In this document: piece after piece, positions 52,821-64,000 of the stretch
Position numbering within the stretch: the first letter of the stretch is position 1
How the letters are laid out: each line of letters begins with the position of its first letter
DNA from: Pisaster brevispinus
Taxonomy: Eukaryota > Echinodermata > Asteroidea > Forcipulatida > Asteriidae
Direction of reading: 5' to 3'
NCBI GenBank assembly: GCA_023634235.1
Contig: JAMKCF010000008.1
Span: 20,055,000-20,118,999 of the forward strand
Length of the DNA stretch: 64,000 nucleotides
Made by a program: the position numbers and the translations under genes
The notes under the pieces: model-generated
What the model saw: only the letters and a program-made list of their open reading frames with translations
Database searches by the model: none
Told to the model about the DNA's origin: nothing

Positions 52821-53202
52821 AAAGCTAGGTTGTTAAAAGGCAGAGTACAGAGTCGGTCATTACCGGGAAAAGGTGGTTTTAAAGACCTACTTTAACAAAA
52901 ACGGCAACAAGTGATCTTTTCTGAAATCTATTTTAAAATGTTTTCAATCAATAAGGAAATTGATTTCACATGAGATTTAACAGATTTTAATAGTGTAAAA
53001 AACAATCAATTTGAAAAAACCTTATCCGGTGCTTTTCAGAAAGATTTGCGAAAAAAACTTTTGACGTCCTCACTCATGTTACGTCATATGTGGGGATTCC
53101 GTTTTGTATGGCCGCTTTGTTGCAGCATGGAGGTATAACAAAGCAAACCCCGAACATGACGTCAAAGTATTGTCATTTTGATGGACGCCGTCAACGGCAG
53201 AA

Positions 53203-53610
53203 GTAATCTGTGACATAGCGTAGCAGTTACTCGAGCCTCATGTTTTCAATTTTGAGACCGAGTCTAAAAATATAAACCCCATGTTTCGAGTGTTTTAAAA
53301 CCTTGAGGTTAGGGCCTAACTTTTTGATCGCTCAAGTACCTGTTTACTAATCTCTTACAAAACATTGAGCACCTTTTGTCGTTTTCATTCGAGGCAATTT
53401 TCACAGGTTGGTTGCATGTTGTGTTTACTGAAATAAATTCACTACAAAAAAACACTTTAATTTTTTTTCTTCTCGTGAATACCCTTTACGATTCAATTTT
53501 CTGAGAAGAGCAATCCGAAAGTAATCCGTGACATAGCATAGAAGTTACTCGAGCCTCATGTTTTCAATTTTGAGACCGAGTCTAAAAATATAAACCCCAT
53601 ACAATGGTAG
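53203..53610. repeat. Direct duplication of an ~85-bp segment, 317 bp apart
   Basis: Segments starting AGTAATC(T/C)GTGACATAGC at about 53203 and 53520 share GTTACTCGAGCCTCATGTTT and GACCGAGTCTAAAAATATAA with only a few mismatches. Both end in AAACCCCAT. The intervening ~230 bp is unrelated to either. Non-coding. Confidence 0.85.
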
Positions 53611-56201
53611 ATGATTCGATTAGTTCGTTGCACCTTCTCGGTACTAGGGGTTCCCGCTTCATTAGAGCGAGCCGTGGGTTGCCCCTGGAAAACAATTTCC
53701 AAGCTGCACTTCAAATCCGTTTTCGGTTTCTGCTAATCGAATAGACATTTCTGTCAAGCGGTTACGATTCCGAGAAAATCGATACTGTCCTCTATAAAGT
53801 AGGGGAGTGTGTTGACTTGGGAGGCGACCCGGGGCTTGGCCCGAATGAGTCTTCTCGTGACAGTTTCCAGAGAAAGTCCAAACCCGATTGTCTCGACGAG
53901 GATGTGACTTTGATAATCTAATGACGAGTGTAATCGAATTGGAATCCAGTGGAGTTCACGGGTGGGAACGAGTACAGGTGATTTAGAACCGATATACAGT
54001 GTGGGATTCACCGTGAATCACAGAATGTCCACAATCCTGCTTCTCTCTGATCATTGATTGCTCAATGTTGAGACGAGCCAAGGGACTGTATGTTGTGGGG
54101 CGGCAGATAATTACTGAGAGGGAGGATGGAGGAGAACTGCCGATGAGGGCAGGCTATAGTATGTGTTTCTTTGAGTCAAGACGTTTCCGAATCAAGCAGG
54201 GTACACCCCTACCAAATAGGGAGAAAACAGAGCGACGGGCTCATGAATATTTTTCAAAATTTTCTGTACTAGACAGATTTGAGAGCCAGATAAAAGGGAT
54301 AAAGTGTAAACAAATTGCCCAATTGTGACCTGTGGGTTGTTGTCTTCCAACTAGAGGTATATTGGATGACATGGGCCCTGAGGAAAAAACGGTCCTATTT
54401 GCCGAGCGAGAGGTGTAGGGAATTTTTTGTTTTTAAAGATTGATGCTCAGAAGTTTGGGAATTTACACCGGTGTAGGGGTGTTTTCATTTGAAGGGAGGA
54501 AAACTTGACGGCATTGGGACTCCCCATGTCAAATTGAGCAGAGGATAAAAGTTTAGGAACCAATGGATAATTTCCCCCTAAAACAGAACTGTAAAAAGAA
54601 AAAAAGAAAAGAAAAATAATTTTTGGGGGGATTAACATACAGTAAAAAAGAAAGGAAAAAGTTAAAGAAAAGAAAAGCATTTTGCACTGAATGCTTTGGG
54701 AGTTTATTTAGTGTGGTGCATCCAGCAACTTCGACTGCGGCTATGACAGCGACAATAATGAAGAAAGATTAGCAAAATGCATGAAATTCGCAGAAAACCT
54801 CGGTACAAATATCTGCACTATATAGCTCCTTTGTGTGACGGCCCCCGCCAGGTTTGAATGCCGTTGTAGGTTCCGCAAAGAAACAGTCAAAGGTAAAGTT
54901 GTGGACGTATTATTACCCTCTCTTGTTCAGTGGCAATGACAAAGTGGGGACTTCAACTGAAAGGAAAGCTGATAACGCTCGGGCTTTGAAAAAAAAAAAT
55001 CTGTCGACACAACCCATCACTGCCACAAGTAATTGACAAATGAACTGTTACACTTTAAACACAACAATAACAACAACAACAACTCCGAATTGAAATAGAT
55101 TCGACCACACCTTAAAGATCGAATTGAGCTGTCACCAGACCACAACCCTCGGGAATGGCGATGAATCCAGGCAGGCTCCGTGTTATCCCATTGTAAAAAA
55201 AATGTTCCTTTCATAGGAATACTCATCAAGTTGTGTTTATCAAACCCATGCATCAGCTTGCATCCTTAAGTGCTTCTCAGATGATACAGGGGATTAGTGT
55301 TTATCATCTCCACTTAACTTTCCTATGTTTAGGGGGGACAGGACGTCGGTAATATTTACTCCAGCCAGCACTCCCCCGCTCGCTCTCTCTCGCATTTGCT
55401 CTCTCTTTTATTTACAGACGGAAAATACAAGTACTTCGGTTGTTTATATCGTGAACAGAATTTTTTTTTTTTGGTCCAGGCTTAAAATTTGAAGGCCTTT
55501 CTAATTAGATCTCGTTTATACTGTACATGCATACAGATGATAAAAAAATTATATTTTTTTAAGGAATTTTACTATATGCAGGGATGCAAACACAAAATAA
55601 AGGCCGCTCTAAAGGCCGCTGAAGGGCCGCTCTTGCACAGAAAAAAATTTGTGACATTTCAAAAACATTATTCAGTAGTTTGAAAATGGTTCTTTTCAGT
55701 TCATCGAATTTTATGTTGACTTGACGATACTTCACACAATAACTACAAACACAAAGTAATCAAATTCATGCACAAATATAAAAAAAACCAGACTGTTCCC
55801 AAATACATTTGTGGTTATTTAGCGGGTGAGTTATTCGGATTTTTGATTTGACTTAGACTATTTGGCAAACTCACAAAAATAAGAAACACTCGAACACAAA
55901 AGAATTGCACAAAAATAAAAATGATATTAAGTGCACAAAAGATGGCTAACTATACAAAATGTCTGTTTTAAAATAGCGTTTGCTGAAGATAACACAACCA
56001 AGTGGGAAAATTCTGTCCCGTTGCGGTCCTCAAAAAGAAACCAAAATATGTTTAAATAGGAAACAAGAACAACGATTTAAAAAAATAATAAATTGGAGTA
56101 ACGCCGAATGAAGGAGTTGTAATTTACCCCACCCCTCTCTCTCTCTCTCTCTACTATTGGCCACATTGTCTGACGTCACATGCGGCGCTGCTGTCTGCTC
56201 A
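53611..56201. other. Non-coding, no recognised gene
   Basis: No sustained coding frame. Includes an A/G-rich tract at about 54595-54680 and CT-rich sequence at about 55380-55420. The frames at 53754-54011 minus and 54065-54328 plus lack known domains. Confidence 0.45.
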
Positions 56202-56550
56202 GGGCTCGATTTCACAAACTACTAACTTAGGCCGTGTCCGAAACGGCGACTTCGGCTACAGCTACGGCTAGATCGCACACATCTGCCTATTCTTCAACAC
56301 TGGCAGACTCACTGATCTAGCTGTAGCTGTTGCCGAAGTCGCCGTTTCGGACACGGCCTTAAGATGCATCGAGTTGTCAACACCACCATGTAGTGATTTG
56401 TATTGTGACATTGCGCTCTGCTGAGCGATTTTAAGAGCTAAGACCGATCTTAGCTGTGTATCAATCTCAATTGCTAAGCAACTTGCAATGCTGTGGCAGT
56501 ACTGACAACTCATCTTAAGATGAATCTTAGTGCTTTGTGAAGTCAAGCCC
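56202..56550. mobile_element. MITE (GGGCTCGATTTCAC family), copy 2, with a nested MITE
   Basis: Left GGGCTCGATTTCACAAAC and inverted right GGGCTTGACTTCACAAAGC are the terminal repeats. The interior includes CATCGAGTTGTCAACACCA and, inverted, TGAGTTGTCAGTACTG. Its left arm is interrupted at 56230 by a 129-bp family-P element. Removing that leaves an element of about 217 bp. Confidence 0.82.
56230..56358. mobile_element. 129-bp palindromic MITE (family P), nested copy
   Basis: Same length and terminal repeat (GGCCGTGTCCGAAACGGCGA) as 44144-44272, flanked by TTA at 56227-56229 and 56359-56361. The loop TCTGCCTATTCTTCAACAC is the reverse complement of the loop in the other copy, so the two were inserted in opposite orientations. 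Confidence 0.93.
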
Positions 56551-58934
56551 ATTAGTTCTGAAATTTTAGGAGTCAATATACAGGTAAACATAAACTTTGA
56601 GCGTCTAACTAAACTCAAGTCGCCTGCAGTGGCGTAAATGGGGGGGGGGGGGCACATTGATGTCCGTGCCCCCGGGTTCCCACCCCCTCCTCCCCCTTTT
56701 TGAAATCTGGACTTTGGGGATTGGAAATTTCCAAAGTTTTAATGTAATAATTTCGATGTTTTTGAAAAAAAAAATCCCCCATTTTTTTTATTTAGAAAAT
56801 GGGAAATGGAAACTTGGCAAGAAGTACCCCCTAGAAAAAATGGTGCACCATCTTGTGCCCCCCCCCAAAAAAAATAACAATAATTGACCCTAGTTACAGC
56901 GCTGGTTGCCTGTACGACACTATAATATACCTCTTGTAACACACAATGAATCAGAATCGCAAGATCGTGTGATGACGTCATGTGAATTGATACAATTGGT
57001 ATGCGAAATTAACAGTGCATGGCTAATAGAGTGAATGGTTCGCCATACTGACTCCTTTGTTGCTGCCCTATAAATCAAGTATCATGCTGGATGAAGCAGC
57101 GATGAATATTATGGGATATATTCATATCGTTATCGACGGGACAATATATTATAACGTTATTATTATGTTTTATTTTCTTTTTAGGGGGTCTTTCATTGTC
57201 TTTGTTGTTTTTAATTTTGTTAAATTGATTTACTATTTAATTAAAAACGTTTACTAAAAATGTGCGCAGTATTTATTTTGTTTCCTTGTATGGGCAACTG
57301 TTATGCGTTTCTAAAAGAGATTGTAAAAAAGCAAAGAAAAACAAAAGGAATTGAACGACCCACGCTCCCGGGATTGTTGAATTTTAACCGGGGGATTTTC
57401 TTGAAAACATAGGCCTCGACTTCACTCACAAGCACAGAGCCCCTTTCCTGCGATGCCCTGTGCTTGAAATTAGCACTCGTAAAGACTAATTAATGTACCC
57501 ATTAAAAATATAATGCGATACTCGCAAAGCGAGTAAAATCATTTATCCTTTTCTGTTAGTTGGAAACAAAACTCTTCCTCTGAATCTCTCTTTCATAATG
57601 TGCCTGTTGTGTAAGTTGTTTTTGTTCGATAGACGAGACCTAAAGGATGCATGATGAAGTGGTCGAGTGTATACTTGAGAAACACAAAATGGCTTCCGCG
57701 TGACGTTAACCCGATGCTTGTATACCTTCACAAAGTAGGCCGATCTTAATCCTGCTGATCGTATTTATAGATTTGATGGAGCACTACACTGAAACGAGGG
57801 CACAACCTTCTGAAGATGGCTGAAAGTAGCTAAGTGAGAGGGTTCTTACCACTATACTTACCTTTTTTTTAATATTCTTTTTATAGATCAGGCCATCGAT
57901 GCGAGCAGACAGAACAATCAATCTGGCCAATCTATAATCTATAACCAAATCGTCCATCGGATCGGTTCTTTCCGTGACCAGAGGCTACAGTTCCGGCCAG
58001 CGTTCAAGTGATTTATTTGCAAAGAAAGTTAATTCACGAAAGCCTCAGCAACAATGACAGGGTTGAAACCATTATGTTGGTCAGTGCCCTGGCGATTTCA
58101 TGTAACCGGTGTTTTAATGACTGCACTGAATGGCACAGATTAAAGATCTGTTGGTGTTTTACGTGTTTTATTCAGCTCGGTTGTGACTCCCATTAGCGTT
58201 GGATTAACAGCCGATCATGTGTATCAAAACTGATAATTTCAAATAAAGTAAATGAACATTATCACCATAATGACGTCAAAGCTCGTAGACTTGTAGTCGA
58301 CCTTTTGAAGGTATACTATACCATGATTTAATGAATGGTTTTTACATTTAATGCACGCGGCCATAATCTGTAATTGTTAAAGACCAGTGTCAGTACTTTG
58401 TGTGACCCGACATAATAGATGAAATAGCAAACCCGTGAAAGTTTAAGCTCAATCGGTAATTGGAATCACATGGGATAGTGAAAGAAAAATTTGATTTAAT
58501 TCCACTGGTTTCAATCATAGTTTTTTGGGGGACTTATATGAGATAAAAACGAGTTGTTCTTATCGTTTTTCAAAACCTAACAATTTTAAGGATTGGTAAT
58601 GGTATGAGATTTGTAATCAGCAAGCTTCCGGTTTGAAATAAAACGATTTGTTTTTCTTAACTAACTATATATTCTTCTTGTCCTTCTTTCTTTTCATCTT
58701 TTTACGTTAGGGCAGGGTCATACTTTGGTAATGACCCCGGGGAAAACTTTGTAATTTTTTACCGAAAGCCTGCTTGTTAGTGGCCATTTTTAAGCTTCGG
58801 GCGAAATTATTTCGTATGAAGTGTCCTCGTTGATTACAAATCAATAAAAATATGTCCAAAATGTGAATCTCTAAAGATCGCTTTGGGGCAACTTTTGGAG
58901 ATTGAAAATTCAGTGGTGTTCGTTGCTGCCTTCA
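56551..58934. other. Non-coding; poly-G run
   Basis: G homopolymer at 56640-56652 and otherwise AT-rich sequence. A region at 57895-58010 (GATCAGGCCATCGATGCGAG, CAGACAGAACAATCAATCTG) is somewhat more complex but has no recognisable coding or splice pattern I can support. Confidence 0.4.
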
Positions 58935-59160
58935 CTACGACCAGTGATGCGGTTGGTACCCGCTGTCCCCTCGCTAAACGAAGATGGCTTCGACGTTCAT
59001 GATGAAAATACCGCGACACAGAGTGTTCCTGTTTTGTTTTCAAGTATAGTAGACTGTATTAAACTGTACTGAACAGGTGACTTTTGTTATATCTTCTTTT
59101 GATGATTTTGCCGATAAATCAACATTCCGCTGACAAAAACCAAACGATGAACCTATAACT
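58935..59160 (+). mobile_element. Family-A element, partial copy
   Basis: GGTTGGTACCCGCTGTCCCC, TCGCTAAACGAAGATGG and GTGACTTTTGTTATATCTTC followed by CTGACAAAAACCAAACGATG match the right half of 10733-11196 in the same orientation. A TGTATTAAACTGTACTGAACAG unit occurs twice (about 59054 and 59177). Confidence 0.65.
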
Positions 59161-59164
59161 TTAA

Positions 59165-60585
59165 CTGTATTTAACTGTATTAAACTGTACTGAACAGCGG
59201 AAGGTGAAATTAGTTGATGGAAGATAACATTGTTTCTAATCCACTCAAACGAGACATTCAATATTTATAATTACCCGGTGTCGTTTTTGCTTTAACAACT
59301 AGTGTAGCAAAACATGTTTTTGTTTTGAACACTAGAACTGTCTTGGTCAATAACCCTTCTTGACTTGGATTATATTTGTGATGCAAAAACTAACAAATAA
59401 GACAATATTTACAAGTTCAGTGAGGGGCTTAAGTTGTGTAATTCGAGCCACGTGTGTATAATCATACAAAACTTCAGGTTTGAGTTTCTATGAGGAAACC
59501 TATAGATGTGATATCAAATTTACGTTTCTTACCAAAGTTTTATTTTAAGACAGAAGTTCTCCTGTCTTATAACAGTAATATTAATTAATATTATTGTTAT
59601 TATTATTACTAATGTTGAAGTTTATTATTATGTTTTAATCCCTCAAAAGCATCTGGTCATTGGGCACCAGGGCAGGCGTTGACTGCTGTGGCAAACAAAA
59701 TATAAACCTAGATCTATTAGAAAAACAAGAAGGAAAAAAAAAAAGAAAGCCGCGAAATTAATAGCATCTAGTATGCAGTTCATCTGCTGGCACTGAAATT
59801 CAAGTCGAATGACTCCCTTCATTTCCGTCCAGCTTTCCTTGAATTACTTTACTTTCGTCGGAAATTGATTTCAAATTCCGATTAGTGTTTGAGGAGCAAC
59901 CCCAGCAGTGTGTAGAGTAAACAGGAAGATATCATTCTTCAAAAATATCTTTTCCATGTTTTCGTTCAAGTGCTGGTCATGAAACTATACAAACAATATC
60001 CACCACCCACGTCTTTTTCCGTGCAAATAAGACTACATTTTTTGTTACATATATATATTTTTGTTTACAGAAAAACAAACCTCAATTTTAAACCTTGAAA
60101 TTTAAGGACAGTTAGTTAAAGATAAGGAAGGAAACCTTTCCAAGATTTTCGCCGTGGGGGTTTTCTTGCTTACTGCATTTAAGTATCTTTTTGTTTTTCG
60201 AGCTCCGTAGTTCTCATGTTTCTTAAATATGTGATACGCAAATATAAAAAACAAAAAATAATAATAAGCTTTATTTCAACCCTCACGTTTTCAACAATAC
60301 ATTCAACCAACTTCAAATCACGTGACCCCGTTTGAGTGAAAACAACCAAAAGTTTCGCAAGTGACTTTTTGTGAACGTTCATCAATTTAGATTGTAGCAA
60401 TCAAAATAAGCAAATGCTATTTTTTTCGGGGGGGGGGATATTCAAATGCCATTTTCTCGACATTGACAGTGGGCTTATTAGATCCTAGGGCACTGACAGG
60501 AACTTTATAAGAAGCGAACTTTCAGAATGAAACTTGTTATATTTTAAAGATGGCTACAGACTACCCAGACAGAACTTTGTCATTT
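59165..60585. other. Non-coding, AT-rich
   Basis: (TTA)n-type low complexity at about 59580-59625 and a G run at 60427-60437. Nothing else that I can support. Confidence 0.45.
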
Positions 60586-60589
60586 TAGA

Positions 60590-60762
60590 ATCTTGGTTCT
60601 TGGTTCTTGGATCTTGGCTCTTTGTTCTTGGTTCTTGGTTCTCTGTGCTCGGTTCTTGTTTTTTGATTCTTGGTTCTTGGTTTACGGGGTTCTTGGTTTT
60701 TGGTTCTTGGTTCTTGGTTCTTGGTTCTTGGCTCTTGGTTCTTGGTTCTTGGTTGGTTGTCC
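60590..60762. repeat. 7-bp minisatellite (TTCTTGG)n
   Basis: About 24 units of TTCTTGG with variants (CTCTTGG, TTTTTGG, TTCTGTG). Because 7 is not a multiple of 3, all three frames stay open and spurious ORFs appear on both strands. Confidence 0.93.
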
Positions 60763-61439
60763 TCCAAAATACTCCTTGAAGGAGTTTTGACTGGAGATGT
60801 TGGAGGGTGGACTAGTGAAGAATATTATTTCCATCGGGAATAGCAGCTTTAAAAGTTATTGGTCTGGATTGGGTAATGTTTCATTACGGATACATATTAT
60901 TCCCCTCCTTCCCGCCCCTCCCACTCCCTCTCTGTGATCAAATAGCCGACACTTAAAATCAAGAATCTTTCGCAGAAATGACACCCCTCATACATTTGAT
61001 ATGCTATCATTACGTAAACAATTGACATAAAAACGGACAAAGGCATCCGCGGTGGTTTCTTGTTCCATCTACTAATCGTATTGACGTCAATTGCTTTCGT
61101 AAGCTATACAATTGCAAATATTAGTAATCGTTTAAAATGCCAAACAGACGCTTCACAACCACAACTGCCAATTATTGTGTATAAGTTAACAATCAAAGTG
61201 ATGATTAAACCATGACAGTTTTGTTTGTTTGCATTAAGTACCTGTATGACTATACTCGAGTATAGAAAAATAAATGAATGTTGAGTCTGTAAAAACAGCA
61301 AGAAAGCATTTTGATCACCATGAAAAATTAGTCTCTGGTTAGATTGATAATAACTATATAGCACTAGAAGATCAATGGGATTGGCCAAAACCAATGAGAA
61401 AGAAATATGATAACCTGAATAAACAATTGTCTCCAATTT

Positions 61440-61463
61440 CATCATCATCATCATCATCATCAA

Positions 61464-61515
<52 letters not shown>

Positions 61516-61529
61516 TTCCCCATCATCCC

Positions 61530-61579
<50 letters not shown>

Positions 61580-61619
61580 CCATCATCCCCATCCCCATCA
61601 TCATCATCATCATCATCCC

Positions 61620-61684
<65 letters not shown>

Positions 61685-61819
61685 ACATCATCGTCATCAT
61701 CATCATCATCCCCATCATCATCATCCCCATCATCATCATCCCCATCATCATCATCATCATCATCATCGTCGTCATCATCATCATCATCATCCCAATCATC
61801 ATCATCATCATCATCAACA
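61440..61819. repeat. (ATC)n trinucleotide microsatellite, ~380 bp
   Basis: Nearly uninterrupted CAT/ATC repeats with CCC and GTC interruptions. Frames through it encode poly-Ser, poly-Asp or poly-Met runs and are artefacts. Neither flank carries coding sequence. Confidence 0.97.
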
Positions 61820-62453
61820 AAGCCTTCATTATAAAGCTTCCATTTGCCTCTCTCTCTAGCCGTCATTCTGGTCCATATAGCCGTGTGCATTTGTGCTGTT
61901 TTAGGTCACATCTCTCCATCTTCTATTTTGCCGTCCTCTCTTTCTCTTGCCTGTTCTAGGCTGTCATTCTGTCATTCGTCTAGTCCACCTGTTGTCTTGG
62001 ACCCTTGACACATGGCACGCCCATCTCTATTTGGTCTTCTTCATCTTTTCTGATGACCTTGACTTTGTTTTATCTTGTATTCTATTGTGGTTAACTTTAT
62101 CCCGTAAATCATTAAATGTACCATTTTCCTATAACCATGGCTCTCTGCGTTGTTCTCAATTCGTTGTTCAACTCATTTGTTGTAGTCCAAGTTTCTGCAC
62201 CACAAGTCGTGGTTGTTAGGATGCAATGGTTGTACGGTCTTCGTCTAAAGTGACATTGCTATATTGCTGTGAGTCAACATGTCTTTGTACGTGCAAAAAC
62301 TTCTCCAACCTGCTTTGGTTCTCGGCATAATTTTTTTCTCTCCAATTTGGCAGACATCAAACGTAAAGCTTGAAAAGAACAAATTTTGTTTCTGGTAAAA
62401 ACAATATGAAAGTAATCTGAAAACTTATAGCTTGAGAAAATATAGCTTGAGAG
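61820..62453. other. Non-coding, no recognised gene
   Basis: CT-rich after the microsatellite. The 90-codon frame at 61947-62219 has no recognisable domain. Confidence 0.4.
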
Positions 62454-62820
62454 GTACACAACTGCTACTGCAATAAACACGTGTTTGTGATGTCTGCCAA
62501 AAAACAAATAAAATAAACAAAATAGGCATTTAAAATGTTGTTTCTCTCTGTTCCAACGGTGGGTTGTGTTGTTTGTTGATTTGAAGATCGTCACAATGGT
62601 AAAGCTACGATCTATTAGTCTACATATGTTTTTATTTACACAGCTGCTACTACAATAAACATGTGTATGATGTCTGCCAAAAAACAAATAAAATAAATTA
62701 AATATAATAGCCATTTAAAATGTTGTTTCTCTCTGTTCCAATGGTGGGTTGTGTTGTTTGTTGATTTGAAGATCGTCACAATGGTAAAGCTACGATCTTT
62801 TAGTCTACAAATGTTTTTAT
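62454..62820. repeat. Tandem dimer, ~183-bp unit
   Basis: Unit 1 at 62454-62636 and unit 2 at 62637-62820. Both carry TACACA(A/G)CTGCTACT, GATGTCTGCCAAAAAACAAA, TGTTGTTTCTCTCTGTTCC and GAAGATCGTCACAATGGTAA, at roughly 90 percent identity by eye. Non-coding. Confidence 0.92.
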
Positions 62821-64000
62821 TAGTTTTGTTTTTTGTTTTATTTTATGCGTTTTTGTTTTTGTAGGGCAGGGATTATGTTTTTTGTATGTCAGTTGGCGAT
62901 CAACAAAGTAACAGAAGATTCCACGTCGCTGGTTACGTAGGTGTTGCCCAAACATGTTATTTCTTGTAAACAAAGTAATACGCCTACGTTTTGACCGTGG
63001 CATGTTTCTCTCGCACCTGATCCGACTCCAAATCCACAACTGAGCCCGACAAGCAATTGTAGCTGGGGTGTGACATCCCATCGGGATGATCAATTACGAT
63101 GGGTGCCCCCTAGTCAGGCTTTCTTGCAAATTGAGACTTCGATTTGGTGGTGTTTTTTTTCAAATGCAATGAATGTTTTAAGACGTGATTATGCAATACA
63201 AGTCAAGTGTTAACGGATAATGGTGGTCCAGACGTTTTGTATTAATCGTTGCGGGCAATCATTATGATATTTGTTGACGTCAATTGTTACTGTTAGAGTT
63301 GATCACTCATTTTGTTTGCCTTTGGGGGCATGAGATCTTGATTGTTTTTGTTGCCACAGGAGATTTTGAAAAGGGCTACCTTTAGCTTTTGCTGTCGTTT
63401 CCGGACACGACAACCTTTTAGTTTTCACAAGTTGACATTTGTATGAGTGTAATGGACGAATCATCAATCGTCAATAACGTATCATCCCGGTGTGCCTTAT
63501 GTGAAAAGCAGTTATTGCACAAGCAACAATAATAATGTTTATTGTACGACGAACTTTTCAGCACGTCTCCCTGACATGACGTCATCATCCGTCGGTGACT
63601 GTTACCGTGACTTGTAACGGATTGAATTATTGCAACACTGACGTCGCATTGCTTTGCAACACAACTGTACAGTTGACATCAGAGATGTGTCCTTGTAATC
63701 CATGAACTCACAGTCCACGCGGTCTGGCAAATCCTTCGCAAGCCAGACGAGCTATGAGACGAGCCACCTCACCCACGTCCGCAAAACCCACAAAGCGAAT
63801 CCATCGTCTGGCGGCTGGTGTGGAGACTACATCCGGAGACGCTTAATCAGCCGCCCAATAATTGGGTCAATGTGGTGACAGGCTCGTTTGAAGGAAAACG
63901 TAGAGGAATTAAGCTTATTTCGAGACGCCATGACGATCTTTTAGTCCAGCGGGTGTTTTCGTCGCTCTGATCTTGCCGCAGACGACAACCGATCGCTCCC
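62821..64000. other. Non-coding by inspection; GC rises toward the edge
   Basis: No gene I can support. The last ~450 bp are less AT-rich, contain several TGACGTCA-like sequences (for example ACATGACGTCATCATCC at 63577) and a 57-codon frame from ATG 63703 on the plus strand with no recognisable domain. This could be the start of a regulatory or 5' region of a neighbouring gene, but the window ends before that can be judged. Confidence 0.35.

Noticed and set aside
60534..60790. Repetitive frames LGSWFLVLGSW and TKNQEPR on both strands
   Set aside because: Caused by the 7-bp TTCTTGG minisatellite.
61372..61890. Frames encoding poly-Asp, poly-Ser and poly-Met (up to 241 codons)
   Set aside because: They are translations of an ATC/GAT trinucleotide microsatellite in three phases; the flanks show no coding sequence.
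63703..63876. 57-codon plus-strand frame near the window edge
   Set aside because: Short, with no recognisable domain; more likely chance in a less AT-rich segment.

Overview
This is a stretch of a metazoan nuclear genome: AT-rich, with GT-AG introns, tRNA-derived SINEs, many short inverted-repeat elements (MITEs), microsatellites and a long gene-poor flank. The one gene I recognise firmly is an ortholog of WDR59, a subunit of the GATOR2 complex that acts upstream of mTORC1. Its protein is clearly conserved but well diverged from vertebrate WDR59. Together with the repeat content this suggests an invertebrate deuterostome, most likely an echinoderm (inference; no marker in the window proves the phylum).

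Layout. Positions 1-13,900 hold two intronless plus-strand open reading frames of unknown function (3053-3931, 292 aa; 9150-10259, 369 aa) separated by SINEs, tandem duplications and dispersed repeats. Positions 13,917-37,319 hold 20 consecutive plus-strand WDR59 exons that join in one uninterrupted frame of 868 codons plus stop. They cover most of the WD40 propeller, the RWD domain, the disordered linker, the helical C-terminal region and the terminal Cys/His zinc module. The first ~105 residues (start codon, first blade) were not found, so the 5' exons probably lie upstream of the window, which would place the two intronless genes inside a WDR59 intron; alternatively I missed the exons. The WDR59 introns are full of repeats: four copies of a GGGCCCAATTTCA-type MITE, several tRNA-derived SINEs, a minisatellite with an exact 50-bp period, an interstitial telomere-like CCCTAA block, and a duplicated splice acceptor that leaves a dead pseudo-exon.

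Positions ~37,320-64,000 contain no gene I can support. They hold MITEs, SINE and LINE debris, low-complexity TTTA tracts, a 7-bp minisatellite, a ~380-bp ATC microsatellite and a ~183-bp tandem dimer. The best-resolved mobile element is a 129-bp nearly palindromic MITE (44144-44272 and 56230-56358) with 3-bp TAA/TTA target duplications of PIF/Harbinger type. One copy sits in a repeat whose second, uninterrupted copy (about 46130-46335) shows the empty site; the other sits inside a different MITE.

No convincing new biological system was found. The most novel items are the two uncharacterised intronless genes, the WDR59 pseudo-exon duplication and the MITE insertion chronology.
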